Below the pieces are notes generated by a model. That model was given only the letters and a program-made list of their open reading frames with translations. It was not told the DNA's origin and searched no databases. Position numbers and translations under genes: made by a program. A DNA stretch of 38,570 nt from Acidovorax sp. SRB_14 (GTDB lineage: Bacteria; Pseudomonadota; Gammaproteobacteria; Burkholderiales; Burkholderiaceae_C), in the NCBI RefSeq assembly GCF_012932145.1, contig NZ_MWOK01000030.1, forward strand, positions 1 to 38,570, written 5' to 3'. Positions 21,296 to 29,547 of the stretch are shown in pieces. Every line of letters starts with the position of its first letter. The first letter of the stretch is position 1.

Positions 21296-21985
21296 TCAGT
21301 CGCTGCGCGCGGGTGGGGCGGGGGCCGCGTCGAGCACCAGCTCGCGCAGGTCGCGGGCGAAGCCTTCGAGATCGGCCTCGATGCGCCCGAGCAGGCGGCC
21401 GAACACGTTGTAGGCCAGCACGGCGGGAATGGCCACAGCCAGGCCGGCGGCGGTCATGACGAGGGCCTCGCCCACCGGGCCGGCCACCTGGTCGATGCTG
21501 ATCTGGCCCGCGCGGGCCATGGCCGCGAGCGCATGGTAGATGCCCCACACGGTGCCCAGCAGCCCCACGAACGGCGCCGTGGAGCCCACGGTGGCCAACA
21601 GCACCTGGCCCCACTGCAGCTTGCCCAGCACCGCGTGCAGCGCGTCGCGCAGCACGCGCGTGAGCTGCTGCGCGGCGCTGCCCGCCCGGGCCAGGGTCCC
21701 GGAAGGGGCGCTGTGCCCCGGTGGATTCGCTATGGATTTTGCAGCATCCACCAAAGGCAGGACCAGCGTTTCACGGTCAAAAGACGCGATGTGCTGGTGG
21801 GCGGCGTCCAAGTTCGGCGCCTGCCAGAAGGCCGCCGTGCAGCGCGCCACGTCGTGGCGGGCCCGGCGCAGCAGCAGCGCCTTCCAGGCGATGACCACCC
21901 AGCTGGCCACCGACATGGCGAGCAGCAGCAGCGCCGTGGCCTGCGTCACCGCATCGCCTTGCTCCCACCATTGCAGCGCACCCAT
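21296..21985 (-). CDS. exbB: MotA/TolQ/ExbB proton channel family protein
   Basis: 229 residues with three membrane segments: about 16-38 (TALLLLAMSVASWVVIAWKAL), about 128-150 (VLLATVGSTAPFVGLLGTVWG) and about 170-192 (VMTAAGLAVAIPAVLAYN). GSTAPFVGLLGTVWGIYHAL and the final helix with its Pro are the ExbB/TolQ signature. It forms the proton channel with ExbD. ATG at 21985; the dapB stop is 13 bp upstream, so it belongs to the bamE-dapB-exbBD run. A doubtful 54-bp repeat remnant overlaps codons 68-86. With fur nearby, iron uptake is a plausible role (inference); no Fur box was recognised. Confidence 0.91.
   Translation of the reverse strand: MGALQWWEQGDAVTQATALLLLAMSVASWVVIAWKALLLRRARHDVARCTAAFWQAPNLDAAHQHIASFDRETLVLPLVDAAKSIANPPGHSAPSGTLARAGSAAQQLTRVLRDALHAVLGKLQWGQVLLATVGSTAPFVGLLGTVWGIYHALAAMARAGQISIDQVAGPVGEALVMTAAGLAVAIPAVLAYNVFGRLLGRIEADLEGFARDLRELVLDAAPAPPARSD
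21729..21782 (+). repeat. possible degenerate 54-bp repeat, copy H (inside exbB)
   Basis: The head GCTATGGATTTTGCAGCA resembles the family head, but the tail matches poorly apart from AGCGT at the right place. It may be a decayed copy or chance similarity. Confidence 0.3.
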
Positions 21986-21998
21986 GGCGCGGGGGCCG

Positions 21999-22835
21999 TC
22001 AGTTCAGGCCGAGCACGTCGAACATGTCGAACATGCCGGTCTTTTGTGCACGCAGAAAGCGCACGGCGCGCAGGCTGCCCTGGGCATAGGTGGCGCGGCT
22101 GGACGATTTGTGCGTGACCTCGATGCGTTCGCCCGTGCCGGCGAAGAGCACGGTGTGGTCGCCCACGATGTCGCCGCCGCGGATGGTGGCAAAGCCGATC
22201 GACGACGGCTCGCGCTCGCCGGTGACGCCTTCGCGCGCGTAGACCGCGCAGTCTTTGAGGTCGCGCCCGAGCGCGTCGGCGATGACCTCGCCCATCTTCA
22301 GCGCGGTGCCCGACGGCGCATCGACCTTGTGGCGGTGGTGCGCTTCGATGATCTCGATGTCGTAGCCCGTGGCCAGCGCCTTGGCCGCCATCTGCAGCAG
22401 CTTGAGCGTGACGTTGACGCCCACGCTCATGTTGGGCGCCATGACGATGGCCGTGCGCTGCGCGAAGGCGGCGATCTCCGCCTTTTGCGCGTCGCTGAAC
22501 CCTGTGGTGCCGACCACCGCCTTCACGCCCAGTTCGCTGCACACCCGCAAATGCGCCAGCGTGCCCTCGGGGCGGGTGAAGTCGATCAGCACGTCGGCGT
22601 TTTTCAGCCCGGCATGCAGGTCCGCCGTGATGGGCACGCCGCTGGCGTGTCCCAGGAAGGCCGTGGCATCGGAGCCGATGCCGGGGCTCGCCGCCACGTC
22701 GAGCGCGCCGGCGAGCACGCAGTCGTCGCTGGCGCGGAGGGCCTCGATCAGCATGCGGCCCATGCGGCCGGAAGCGCCCGCCACGGCCACGCGGCAGGGC
22801 GCGGTGCGGGCAGCGGGCAAAGAAGTGCCTGTCAT
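21999..22835 (-). CDS. dapB: 4-hydroxy-tetrahydrodipicolinate reductase
   Basis: 278 residues (E. coli 273). It is an NAD(P)H-dependent reductase in the lysine/diaminopimelate pathway. The dinucleotide fold [18 protein letters not shown] is at residues 16-33. [11 protein letters not shown] and [10 protein letters not shown] follow, then the DapB signature [16 protein letters not shown] with the catalytic His and Lys. The ATG at 22835 has AAGGA six bases upstream. It lies 45 bp after bamE and 13 bp before exbB on the same strand. Confidence 0.97.
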   Translation of the reverse strand: MTGTSLPAARTAPCRVAVAGASGRMGRMLIEALRASDDCVLAGALDVAASPGIGSDATAFLGHASGVPITADLHAGLKNADVLIDFTRPEGTLAHLRVCSELGVKAVVGTTGFSDAQKAEIAAFAQRTAIVMAPNMSVGVNVTLKLLQMAAKALATGYDIEIIEAHHRHKVDAPSGTALKMGEVIADALGRDLKDCAVYAREGVTGEREPSSIGFATIRGGDIVGDHTVLFAGTGERIEVTHKSSSRATYAQGSLRAVRFLRAQKTGMFDMFDVLGLN

Positions 22836-22880
22836 ATCTTTCCTTGTTGCGGGTGTGCGCCAGCGGGTGGCGCGCAGCGG

Positions 22881-23423
22881 TCAGCGGGCCGGAGATTCCA
22901 GCGGCGGGTAGCTGCGCGGCGCGGGCGCCGCAGCGGCTGGCGGCGGCTCCGGGGGGCGCGCGGGGAAGCGCGCCAGCTGCGCCTCGGTGGCTTCGAGCAC
23001 GGGCACGGCGCGCTTGGATTTGCGCGTGTCCAGCGTGGCGACAAATTCGCTCTCGGACGGCATCTCGTCGCCTTCGGCGCGCTCGAACGTATCGCCCTGG
23101 AAGTACACGGTGAGCTTGCGCGTCTGGACCTCGACACCCGGGCGCTTGAGCGTGAACACGTACTCCCAGCGGTCGGCATGGAATACGCTCGTGACCAGTG
23201 GCGTGCCCAGGATGTCGCGCACCTGCTGGCGCCCCATGCCAGGCTGCAGGGCCTGCACCTGCTCGCGCGAGACAAAGTTGCCCTGTACCACGGCGATCTT
23301 GTAGGGAGTGACCGCACCGACCAGGCGGTTCGTGGCACTGTCAAAACTGCTGCAGGCGGCCACAGTGGCGCCAATCAACAGGGTCAGCCCCAGACGGGCG
23401 CTGCGATAGGCTTTGGCAGACAT
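22881..23423 (-). CDS. bamE: outer-membrane assembly lipoprotein BamE
   Basis: 180 residues. It is a small lipoprotein of the BAM complex, which inserts beta-barrel proteins into the outer membrane. The signal peptide LTLLIGATVAACSSF carries a lipobox with Cys24. The SmpA/OmlA domain shows PYKIAVVQGNFVSREQVQAL, GMGRQQVRDILGTPL and DRWEYVFTLKRPG. A Pro/Ala-rich C-terminal tail (about 30 residues) makes it longer than E. coli BamE (113). The ATG at 23423 is divergent from fur with an 87-bp gap. No clear ribosome site is seen, but a TACAAT -10-like box is at 23459-23454. Confidence 0.93.
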   Translation of the reverse strand: MSAKAYRSARLGLTLLIGATVAACSSFDSATNRLVGAVTPYKIAVVQGNFVSREQVQALQPGMGRQQVRDILGTPLVTSVFHADRWEYVFTLKRPGVEVQTRKLTVYFQGDTFERAEGDEMPSESEFVATLDTRKSKRAVPVLEATEAQLARFPARPPEPPPAAAAPAPRSYPPLESPAR

Positions 23424-23510
23424 GGAAAATGGGCAGAGGGCTATGATCGAACCATTGTAGCGGTTGGCCCACAGGCCTTAGCGCGCCAGCGGCGCACGGA
23501 AGACCTTGTC
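23424..23510. promoter_or_regulatory. fur-bamE divergent promoter region
   Basis: The 87-bp gap holds TATGAT on the plus strand (23442-23447) and TACAAT on the minus strand (23459-23454), six bases apart. They are plausible overlapping -10 boxes for fur and bamE. Neither has a good -35. A GGAAG ribosome site (23498-23502) precedes fur. I do not see a convincing Fur box. Confidence 0.4.
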
Positions 23511-23933
23511 ATGAAAAACATCGACGAACTCAAAAGCACGGGGCTCAAGGCCACGTTGCCACGCCTGAAGATTCTGGAGATTTTCCAGACCGGGGCACAA
23601 CGCCACATGACGGCCGAAGACGTGTTCCGCGTGCTGCTCGAAGAGCGCTCCGACATCGGCCTGGCCACGGTGTACCGGGTGCTCACGCAGTTCGAGCAGG
23701 CCGGCATCCTGATCCGCAGCAATTTCGAGGGCGGCAAGTCCATCTACGAACTCGACGAAGGCCAGCACCATGACCATTTTGTCTGCACCACCTGCGGCAA
23801 GGTCGAGGAGTTCTTCGACCCAGAGATCGAAAAACGCCAGCTGATCGTCGCCAAGGCCAAGGGCTGGCACGTGCACGACCACTCGATGGCGCTGTACGGC
23901 ATGTGCGCCGACTGCGCGCGCAATCCGAAGTAA
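23511..23933 (+). CDS. fur: ferric uptake regulator Fur
   Basis: 140 residues, normal for Fur. It is a cytoplasmic iron-sensing repressor. The winged-helix N-terminal domain runs LKSTGLKATLPRLKILEIF to about 80, with the recognition helix in DIGLATVYRVLTQFEQAG. The dimerisation and metal domain has HHDHFVCTTCGKVEEF (His86-His90 region and Cys92/Cys95), HVHDHSMALYGMCADC and a C-terminal Cys pair (132, 135) for structural zinc. The start MKNIDELKSTGLKAT matches the family and has GGAAG eight bases upstream. Its divergent placement from bamE is the usual arrangement in this group. Confidence 0.97.
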   Translation: MKNIDELKSTGLKATLPRLKILEIFQTGAQRHMTAEDVFRVLLEERSDIGLATVYRVLTQFEQAGILIRSNFEGGKSIYELDEGQHHDHFVCTTCGKVEEFFDPEIEKRQLIVAKAKGWHVHDHSMALYGMCADCARNPK

Positions 23934-23973
23934 GCATGCGCAGGCCGGGCGCCCGGCACGGCCGCTGCAGCCG

Positions 23974-24924
23974 CTAGGAGCCCTGCTCCATGGCGCGCCG
24001 GTGGCGCTCGACAAACTCCTGGTAGGTATCGATGCCGCGCAGCTGCAAGATGGTGTTGCGCACCGCCGCCTCGACCAGCACGGCGATGTTGCGCCCGGCC
24101 ACCACCTGGATGACCACCTTGAGCACGGGCACGCCCAGCACGTCCTGGGTCAGCGGCTCGTAGGGCAGACGCTCGTAGTCGCGCTCCAGCGTCTCCTTGC
24201 GCACCAGGTGCACGATGAGCTTGAGGCGCATCTTGCGGCGCACCGCTGTCTCGCCAAAAATGGCGCGGATGTCGAGCAGGCCGATGCCGCGCACTTCGAG
24301 CAGGTTTTGCAGCAGGTCGGGGCATTTGCCCTCGATGGTGGCCTGGTTGATGCGGTACAGGTCGACCGCGTCGTCGGCCACCAGCCCCTGGCCGCGCGAG
24401 ATCAGCTCCAGCCCCAGCTCGCTCTTGCCCAGGCCCGATTCGCCGGTGATCAACACCCCCAGACCCAGGATGTCCATGAACACGCCGTGCATGGTGGTGC
24501 GGTCGGCGAAATGCTTGGACAGGTAGGCGCGCAGCACGTCGATCACGAAGGCCGACGATTCGTGCGTGGCGAACATGGGAATCTGCGCGCGCTCGCACAT
24601 CTGCAGCAGCGCCTCGGGCGCCGCCTGGCTGTCGGCGAGGATCAACACCGGCGGCTCGAGCGTGACGATGCGGGCGATGCGGCGCTGGCAGTCTTCTGCC
24701 GTGGCGTTGGTGAGGTAAGCGATTTCGCGCTCACCCAGGATCTGCACGCGGTACGGATGGATGTAGTTGAGGTAGCCGACGAGGTCGGCGCCGGAGCGCG
24801 CCGCGCGCACGACCACCTCGTCAAAGCGGCGCTCGGAAGCGCCCAGGCCGGCCAGCCACTCCCATTTCAGGTGCGTGCGGAATTCCTCGAACAGGACATC
24901 GGCGCTGACGACATTGGGTTTCAC
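23974..24924 (-). CDS. hprK: HPr kinase/phosphorylase
   Basis: 316 residues. It phosphorylates or dephosphorylates a serine of HPr-like proteins and couples nutrient state to regulation. The N-terminal domain covers residues 1 to about 130. The catalytic domain has His146, the Walker A loop GESGLGKSE (161-169) and the family signature [16 protein letters not shown]. The start is GTG at 24924, giving [15 protein letters not shown]; no nearby ATG fits the family better. It follows ptsN by 25 bp on the same strand. It is convergent with fur, with a 40-bp gap in which I see no strong terminator. Confidence 0.95.
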   Translation of the reverse strand: MKPNVVSADVLFEEFRTHLKWEWLAGLGASERRFDEVVVRAARSGADLVGYLNYIHPYRVQILGEREIAYLTNATAEDCQRRIARIVTLEPPVLILADSQAAPEALLQMCERAQIPMFATHESSAFVIDVLRAYLSKHFADRTTMHGVFMDILGLGVLITGESGLGKSELGLELISRGQGLVADDAVDLYRINQATIEGKCPDLLQNLLEVRGIGLLDIRAIFGETAVRRKMRLKLIVHLVRKETLERDYERLPYEPLTQDVLGVPVLKVVIQVVAGRNIAVLVEAAVRNTILQLRGIDTYQEFVERHRRAMEQGS

Positions 24925-24949
24925 GGCGCGAGGGCGGCAGCGGGGGCGC

Positions 24950-25417
24950 TCAGACCGCCTGCGTGGACTGCCAGTTGGCAATCATGCCGTGCAGTTCGGT
25001 CGCGTCGGTGCTGGCCTTGATTTTTTCGCGCAGCATGGTGTCGCTGAGCAGCTCGGCGATCTCGGAAAGGATCTCCAGGTGCTTTTGCGTGGCCGCCTCG
25101 GGCACCAGCAAAAAGATCAGCAGGCCCACGGGCTGCTCGTCGGGGGCATCGAAACCGATCGGGCGCTCGAGCTGGAACACGGCCGCCATGGGCGACTTGA
25201 GCCCCTTGATGCGCCCGTGCGGAATGGCCACGCCGTGGCCCAGGCCGGTCGAGCCCAGGCGCTCGCGCGCAAACAGGCTGTCGGTGATCAGCGCGCGGGA
25301 CAGGCCGTGCAGGCTTTCAAACAGCAGCCCGGCTTCTTCGAAAGCGCGCTTCTTGCTGGTGGCGTCGACGCTCACGAGCACTTGGGCGGCGGGCAGGATG
25401 GAGGAGAGGCGGTTCAT
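24950..25417 (-). CDS. ptsN: PTS IIA-like nitrogen regulatory protein PtsN
   Basis: 155 residues, normal for EIIA-Ntr. It accepts phosphate from NPr in the nitrogen PTS and regulates potassium transport and other targets in several proteobacteria. The active His67 is in [30 protein letters not shown] and [21 protein letters not shown] are family blocks. ATG at 25417. It lies between hpf and hprK, separated from hpf by a hairpin region. Because EIIA-Ntr binds TrkA in E. coli, the presence of trkA in the same window is notable, but the genes are not adjacent. Confidence 0.95.
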   Translation of the reverse strand: MNRLSSILPAAQVLVSVDATSKKRAFEEAGLLFESLHGLSRALITDSLFARERLGSTGLGHGVAIPHGRIKGLKSPMAAVFQLERPIGFDAPDEQPVGLLIFLLVPEAATQKHLEILSEIAELLSDTMLREKIKASTDATELHGMIANWQSTQAV

Positions 25418-25476
25418 GGCAATAAGCGCGGATTATGCACCGCCTAGCGAAAACCCTGAGGGGGCGCCAGCCCATG

Positions 25477-25508
25477 AAAAAACCGCCCTGAGGGCGGCTG
25501 CGGGCGGT
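25477..25508 (-). terminator. hpf-ptsN intergenic terminator/attenuator
   Basis: On the minus strand CCGCCC-TCA-GGGCGG (25497-25483) is followed by six T (25482-25477), a good intrinsic terminator 24 bases after hpf. The arm ACCGCCC (25482-25488) can pair instead with GGGCGGT (25502-25508), giving an alternative stem that absorbs part of the T run. It probably lowers transcription of ptsN-hprK relative to hpf. Confidence 0.65.
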
Positions 25509-25521
25509 CTGGACAGAGGGA

Positions 25522-25866
25522 TCAGACGGCGGGTTGGGGTTGCTCACGCCGCCGGGCCTCGAAGTGGTGGTCCTGCAGGCACTCCTTGTGCCGCACCACC
25601 TTGCGGTCGATCTTGTCGACCAGCTCATCGACGGCGGCGTAGAGGTCGGCATGGCAGCTCTGCGCAAACAGATCGCTGCCTTTGACGCGGACATTGCATT
25701 CAGCGCGCTGGCGCTTTTCCTTCTGCTTCTGCTTTTGGACCGTCAGCAGCACCTTGATGTCGACCAGCTGGTCAAAGTGCCGGGTGATGCGGTCGAGCTT
25801 GCTGATGACATAGGTGCGCAGGGCAGGGGTGACTTCGAGATGGTGTCCGCTGATCGTCAGATTCAT
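25522..25866 (-). CDS. hpf: ribosome hibernation promoting factor (HPF/RaiA)
   Basis: 114 residues. It binds the 30S decoding centre and stores ribosomes as inactive particles in slow growth. The start MNLTISGHHLEVTPALRTYV and the basic stretch VQKQKQKEKRQRAECNV are typical of short HPF. DLYAAVDELVDKIDRKVVRHKE is the conserved C-terminal helix. The ATG at 25866 has AAGGAG nine bases upstream. The usual upstream neighbour rpoN is absent here; a non-coding gap and a Bug-type gene on the other strand come first. Confidence 0.94.
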   Translation of the reverse strand: MNLTISGHHLEVTPALRTYVISKLDRITRHFDQLVDIKVLLTVQKQKQKEKRQRAECNVRVKGSDLFAQSCHADLYAAVDELVDKIDRKVVRHKECLQDHHFEARRREQPQPAV

Positions 25867-26220
25867 AAGATAAATCTCCTTGGCTCACGGTAAGAGAGAC
25901 GCCGCCTGGGCTTCCAAAAAGCGGCCTTGCGAGAACTGGGCTGCACCCGTTGTCGTGGATTCACTATGCCCCCGCCCCTGCCCGAAAGCAATGTCATACC
26001 GCTGTCACGCAGTAGGGTATGCCGCCGTCTCTTGAAAGGGGGCAAAATCAACCGGTTGCCCTCGGCGGCATCTCTGCCAGGCCCCAGGCCCCACCGGCCT
26101 TTGCGACCTGGGTTCCGTGCAAGCGGGCGCCCGCACGGCGCACGCCCACATGGAAACCCTCTGTGGCGGAAGCAGTCCACTGCTTTAGCATGCGCATCTT
26201 TGACTTTCCGGAGCTGCTCC
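25867..26220. other. intergenic region between hpf and the Bug gene
   Basis: A 354-bp divergent region. It contains the hpf ribosome site (AAGGAG, 25880-25875) at one end and the Bug-gene ribosome site (GGAG, 26210-26213) at the other. No convincing sigma-70 or sigma-54 promoter, riboswitch or RNA gene could be recognised. Frames within it start and stop without family resemblance. Confidence 0.6.
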
Positions 26221-27222
26221 ATGACCTTCCCCCCGAACCGCCGCCGCGCCCTCCAAGCCGGTGGTGCGCTCGCCGCCGCATCGGCCTTTCCCAGCTTGCT
26301 GCTCGGCAACGCGCATGCGCAAAGCGCATGGCCCACCAAATCGGTGCGCCTGATCGTGCCGTTTGCACCGGGGGGCAGTTCGGAGATCGTGGCGCGCTCG
26401 GCAGCTTCCGAGCTGACCAAGACGCTGGGCCAGAGCGTGTTTGTCGACAACAAGCCTGGCGCGGGCGGCAACATCGCCATGCAGGAATGCGCCGCCAGCA
26501 CCGACGGCCACACCCTCATCCTGGGCCACATCGGCACCATGGCGGTGAACCCGTTCATCTACGACAAGCTGCCGTTTGACACCAACCGCGACTTCCAGCC
26601 GATCTCGCTGCTGGCCAAGGTGCCCAGCCTGTATGTGGTGAACGCCAACGTGCCGGCCAAGAACCTCCAGGAGTTCATCGCGCTGGCGCGGGCCAAGCCG
26701 GGCCAGCTCAACTACGGCTCGGCCGGCAACGGCAGCGCCGGCCACCTGGCGTTCGAGTACCTGAAGATGGCGACCAACACCTTTGTGCTGCACGTGCCCT
26801 ACCGCGGCACCGGCCCGCAGCTGACCGATCTGCTGGCCGGCCGCCTGGACGCCGCCGCCGTGGGCGCACCCGCGATCCTGGCGCACATCAAGTCGGGCAA
26901 GCTGCGCTGCATCGCCACCGGCACCAAGGAGCGCCTGCCGCAACTGCCCGACGTGCCCACGGTGGCCGAAAGCGGCTTCCCCGGCTTTGAAATGACGCAG
27001 TGGTACGGCCTGAACGCGCCCGCCAGCATGTCGCAAGCGGCCATCGACAAGATCGCCGAGGCCTGTGGCAAGGCTATGCGCAACCCGCTGGCCACCGAGC
27101 GCCTGCGCGGCGACACCGCCCAGCCCGTGGGCGACTCGCCCGCCCAGTACGGCGCCTTCATTGCCGCCGAGCAGGCGCGCTGGAAAAAGGTGATTGCCCG
27201 CGCGAAGATCCATCCCGATTGA
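26221..27222 (+). CDS. Bug-family periplasmic substrate-binding protein (TctC-like)
   Basis: 333 residues. The signal peptide has twin arginines followed by a hydrophobic stretch (NRRRALQAGGALAAASAF...NAHAQ), compatible with Tat or Sec export. The mature protein has the Bug/TctC pattern: WPTKSVRLIVPFAPGGSSEI, DNKPGAGGNIAMQECA, GQLNYGSAGNGSAGHLAFEY, VPYRGTGPQLTDLLAGRLD and PTVAESGFPGF. Known members bind carboxylates for tripartite tricarboxylate transporters, or act alone as sensors. No TctA/TctB gene is next to it, so it is an orphan and the ligand is unknown. The ATG at 26221 has GGAG seven bases upstream. Confidence 0.9.
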   Translation: MTFPPNRRRALQAGGALAAASAFPSLLLGNAHAQSAWPTKSVRLIVPFAPGGSSEIVARSAASELTKTLGQSVFVDNKPGAGGNIAMQECAASTDGHTLILGHIGTMAVNPFIYDKLPFDTNRDFQPISLLAKVPSLYVVNANVPAKNLQEFIALARAKPGQLNYGSAGNGSAGHLAFEYLKMATNTFVLHVPYRGTGPQLTDLLAGRLDAAAVGAPAILAHIKSGKLRCIATGTKERLPQLPDVPTVAESGFPGFEMTQWYGLNAPASMSQAAIDKIAEACGKAMRNPLATERLRGDTAQPVGDSPAQYGAFIAAEQARWKKVIARAKIHPD

Positions 27223-27262
27223 TCGCCCAGGCGCGGCGGCGCCGCACCCGGCGCCGCCGAAC

Positions 27263-27316
27263 GCTCCGAAATCCATAGCTACAAGCGCTTACCCCATAAG
27301 CGCTGGAGCCCGATTT
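27263..27316 (+). repeat. 54-bp dispersed repeat, copy B (Bug-purC intergenic)
   Basis: Head GCTCCGAAATCCATAGCT. The tail has the best hairpin of the family, AGCGCTT-ACCCCAT-AAGCGCT (7-bp arms), and ends CCCGATTT. It lies 41 bp after the Bug-gene stop. The rest of the 281-bp gap to purC holds a TAAAAT -10-like box at 27413-27418 without a clear -35. Confidence 0.85.
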
Positions 27317-27503
27317 CACGCACCAACTGGATCAAGCTCCCCTTTCTCGCCGCGCCACCCGCCCACGAGGAACACAGGGCATCTGGCCGGCAGGGCACGG
27401 CGCCCGGCGGCTTAAAATGGCCGATTGGCACGGGCCGCCGGATTCCGGCCCCCACCCGCCGCCCACAGCGCAGTGCGCCCCGATTGCAACGTTTCACCAC
27501 ACC

Positions 27504-28424
27504 ATGACCCAGTCCAGCCCCCCTGCCCTGCACACCTCGACCCTGACTTCGCTGCCGCTGCTGGCACGCGGCAAGGTGCGCGACAACTACGCCGTGGGCA
27601 ACGACCGCATCCTGATGGTGGCCAGCGACCGCCTCTCGGCGTTCGACGTGATCATGGGCGAGCCGATCCCCGGCAAGGGCGAGCTGCTCACGCAGATGGC
27701 GCTGTTCTGGTTCGACAAGCTCGGCCACCTCTGCCCGAACCACCTGACCGGCGACGCCCCCGAGAGCGTCGTGGGCCCCGAAGAGGTGGCGCAGGTGCGC
27801 GGCCGCTCGATGCTGGTGCAGCGCCTGCAGCCCATTCCGGTCGAGGCCGTGGTGCGCGGCTACCTGGCCGGCAGCGGCTGGCAGGAATACCAGGCATCGC
27901 AATCGGTCTGCGGCGTGCCGCTGCCCGCCGGCCTGAGCAATGCCGCCCAGCTGCCCCACCCCATCTACACGCCGGCCGCCAAGGCCGCGGCGGGCGAGCA
28001 CGACGAGAACATCACCTTCGAGCGCACGGTGGAAATGATCGGGCTCCCACTCGCCACGCGCATCCGCGACCTGAGCATCGCCATCTACGAAGCGGCGGCC
28101 CAGATCGCCCTCACCAAGGGCATGATCATTGCCGACACCAAGTTCGAGTTCGGCCTCGCGCCCGACGGCACGCTGGTACTGATGGACGAGGTGCTCACGC
28201 CCGACAGCTCGCGCTACTGGCCCGTGGAAGGCTATGCCGAGGCACTGGCCAAGGGCGAGAACCCGCCCAGCTACGACAAGCAGTTCGTGCGCGACTGGCT
28301 CGAGCAGGCGCAGGTGGGCGGCAAGCCCTGGAACAAGACGGCGCCCGCGCCCCGCCTGCCCAGCGACGTGGTCGACAAGACCGCCGCCAAATACCGCGAA
28401 GCGCTGGAGCGCCTGACGGCCTGA
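27504..28424 (+). CDS. purC: phosphoribosylaminoimidazole-succinocarboxamide synthase
   Basis: 306 residues, the longer betaproteobacterial/yeast-like SAICAR synthase. It joins aspartate to CAIR with ATP in purine synthesis. [26 protein letters not shown] is the N-terminal ATP-binding block (only the family pattern is meant). [24 protein letters not shown] and [13 protein letters not shown] are conserved. The ATG at 27504 gives [20 protein letters not shown], which fits the length; no strong ribosome site is visible. It is followed by a two-way terminator shared with cnoX. purE and purK lie 1.1 kb downstream, separated by cnoX on the other strand. Confidence 0.97.
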   Translation: MTQSSPPALHTSTLTSLPLLARGKVRDNYAVGNDRILMVASDRLSAFDVIMGEPIPGKGELLTQMALFWFDKLGHLCPNHLTGDAPESVVGPEEVAQVRGRSMLVQRLQPIPVEAVVRGYLAGSGWQEYQASQSVCGVPLPAGLSNAAQLPHPIYTPAAKAAAGEHDENITFERTVEMIGLPLATRIRDLSIAIYEAAAQIALTKGMIIADTKFEFGLAPDGTLVLMDEVLTPDSSRYWPVEGYAEALAKGENPPSYDKQFVRDWLEQAQVGGKPWNKTAPAPRLPSDVVDKTAAKYREALERLTA

Positions 28425-28477
28425 GCCACGCGCTGCGGTGGCCGGGCCGCTGCGGCCCTGGCCGGCGGCCCCCAAAA

Positions 28478-28501
28478 GAAAAGGCCCGCACGGGCCTTTT
28501 T
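28478..28501. terminator. bidirectional terminator between purC and cnoX
   Basis: AAAAGGCCC and GGGCCTTTT pair around a four-base loop, with an A run on one side and a T run on the other. It lies 54 bases after the purC stop and 34 bases after the cnoX stop, so it can end both convergent transcripts. Confidence 0.85.
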
Positions 28502-28534
28502 CAATGGGGGACCAGTGGCCGGGCCGGCCGGTCT

Positions 28535-29443
28535 TCAGCTCAGCACGACGGAGCTGAGCCGGCGGCGGTAGCTGGCCACGACCGGGTCTTCGGGCGGGAT
28601 CTGGCCGTCGGCCACCTTGACCTTGGGCGGCTCGATGATTTCGAGGATGGCCACATAGGTCTTGCGCGCCAGTTCGTCGCTCCAGGCCTTGTCGCGCATC
28701 AGGATGTCGAGCAGCTCGTCCATCGCGTCGGTCCAGCGCTGCTGCGCCATGAGCCAGCGGGCGCGGCCGAAGCGCGCATCGAAATCGCGCTTGTTCGCGG
28801 CAATCTTTGCATCGAATTCGGCCTCAGCGCCCGCCCCGCTTGCGCTGACAGCTACAAAATCAAGAGCATCCATCCAGGCCTTGAGCGCGCCCAGGCGGCG
28901 CGAAGTGGCGGCCTTGGCGATGACGGGGGCGAACGCCACCTTGGCGTCGTCCTCGCGGCCCAGCTGCAGCAGCAGCTTGACGTAGTCGAAGCGCGCATCG
29001 TCGTTGGCCGGGTCGGTGGCGACGGCGTGCTGCAGTTTTTCGAGGGCGGTGTCGGTGTCGCCCTCGGCCAGGGCGTCCTGCGCCAGGTCTTCCTCGACTT
29101 CGGCCAGGGCCTCCTCGGCGCTGGGCACATGCTTGTCGAGGAAGGCGCGCACCTGGCCCTCGGTTTGCGCGCCGGTGAAGCCGTCCACGGGCTGGCCGCC
29201 CATCAGCAGCACGCAGGTCGGAATGCTGCGGATGCCGAACATGCCGGCGAGCTGCTGCTCCTGGTCCGAATCGATCTTGGCGAGTTTGAAGCGGCCCGCG
29301 TATTCGGTTTCGAGCTTTTCGAGGATGGGACCGAGCGACTTGCACGGGCCGCACCAGGGCGCCCAGAAGTCCACCAACACGGGCACCTCCATGGAGGCGG
29401 CAATCACCTCGGCTTCAAAATTCTCTACGGTGACATCAATCAT
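28535..29443 (-). CDS. cnoX: CnoX/YbbN-like thioredoxin-TPR co-chaperone
   Basis: 302 residues. The N-terminal thioredoxin fold has [20 protein letters not shown], with a complete CGPC redox site at residues 31-34. It is followed by TPR-like helices ([39 protein letters not shown]) and a conserved C-terminal region. E. coli CnoX lacks the redox cysteines, while other bacterial CnoX proteins keep CGPC, so this one is probably an active oxidoreductase and chaperone (inference). Residues 193-210 ([18 protein letters not shown]) are exactly one 54-bp repeat in sense orientation. The start is ATG at 29443; an upstream TTG at 29452 is less likely. It is divergent from purE and shares a terminator with purC. 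Confidence 0.9.
   Translation of the reverse strand: MIDVTVENFEAEVIAASMEVPVLVDFWAPWCGPCKSLGPILEKLETEYAGRFKLAKIDSDQEQQLAGMFGIRSIPTCVLLMGGQPVDGFTGAQTEGQVRAFLDKHVPSAEEALAEVEEDLAQDALAEGDTDTALEKLQHAVATDPANDDARFDYVKLLLQLGREDDAKVAFAPVIAKAATSRRLGALKAWMDALDFVAVSASGAGAEAEFDAKIAANKRDFDARFGRARWLMAQQRWTDAMDELLDILMRDKAWSDELARKTYVAILEIIEPPKVKVADGQIPPEDPVVASYRRRLSSVVLS
28814..28867 (-). repeat. 54-bp dispersed repeat, copy G (inside cnoX, sense)
   Basis: Head GCTCTTGATTTTGTAGCT. The tail core (28826-28846) matches copy E at 20 of 21 bases and ends GGCCGAATTC. It is codons 193-210 of cnoX, beginning at a codon boundary, as copy E does in leuS. Confidence 0.85.
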
Positions 29444-29547
29444 GGGGCTCAAATTTCCTGGCAGTGGAAGGGTGGATGGCTAAAAGTAAAATCGCGGGTT
29501 CACACTCTGCGGGAGCGGCCAGCACGGCGCACCGCACTCCACACACT

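Noticed and set aside
21540-23510. Long plus-strand open frame running through exbB, dapB and bamE into fur
   Set aside because: Only the last 140 codons are a real gene (fur, from ATG 23511). The upstream part is antisense to three good genes.
23424-23510. Fur box in the fur-bamE gap
   Set aside because: No stretch resembles the GATAATGATAATCATTATC-type site closely enough.
27223-27503. Purine-responsive riboswitch or PurR site upstream of purC
   Set aside because: No conserved purine-riboswitch core or PurR palindrome is visible; only repeat copy B and a weak -10-like box.
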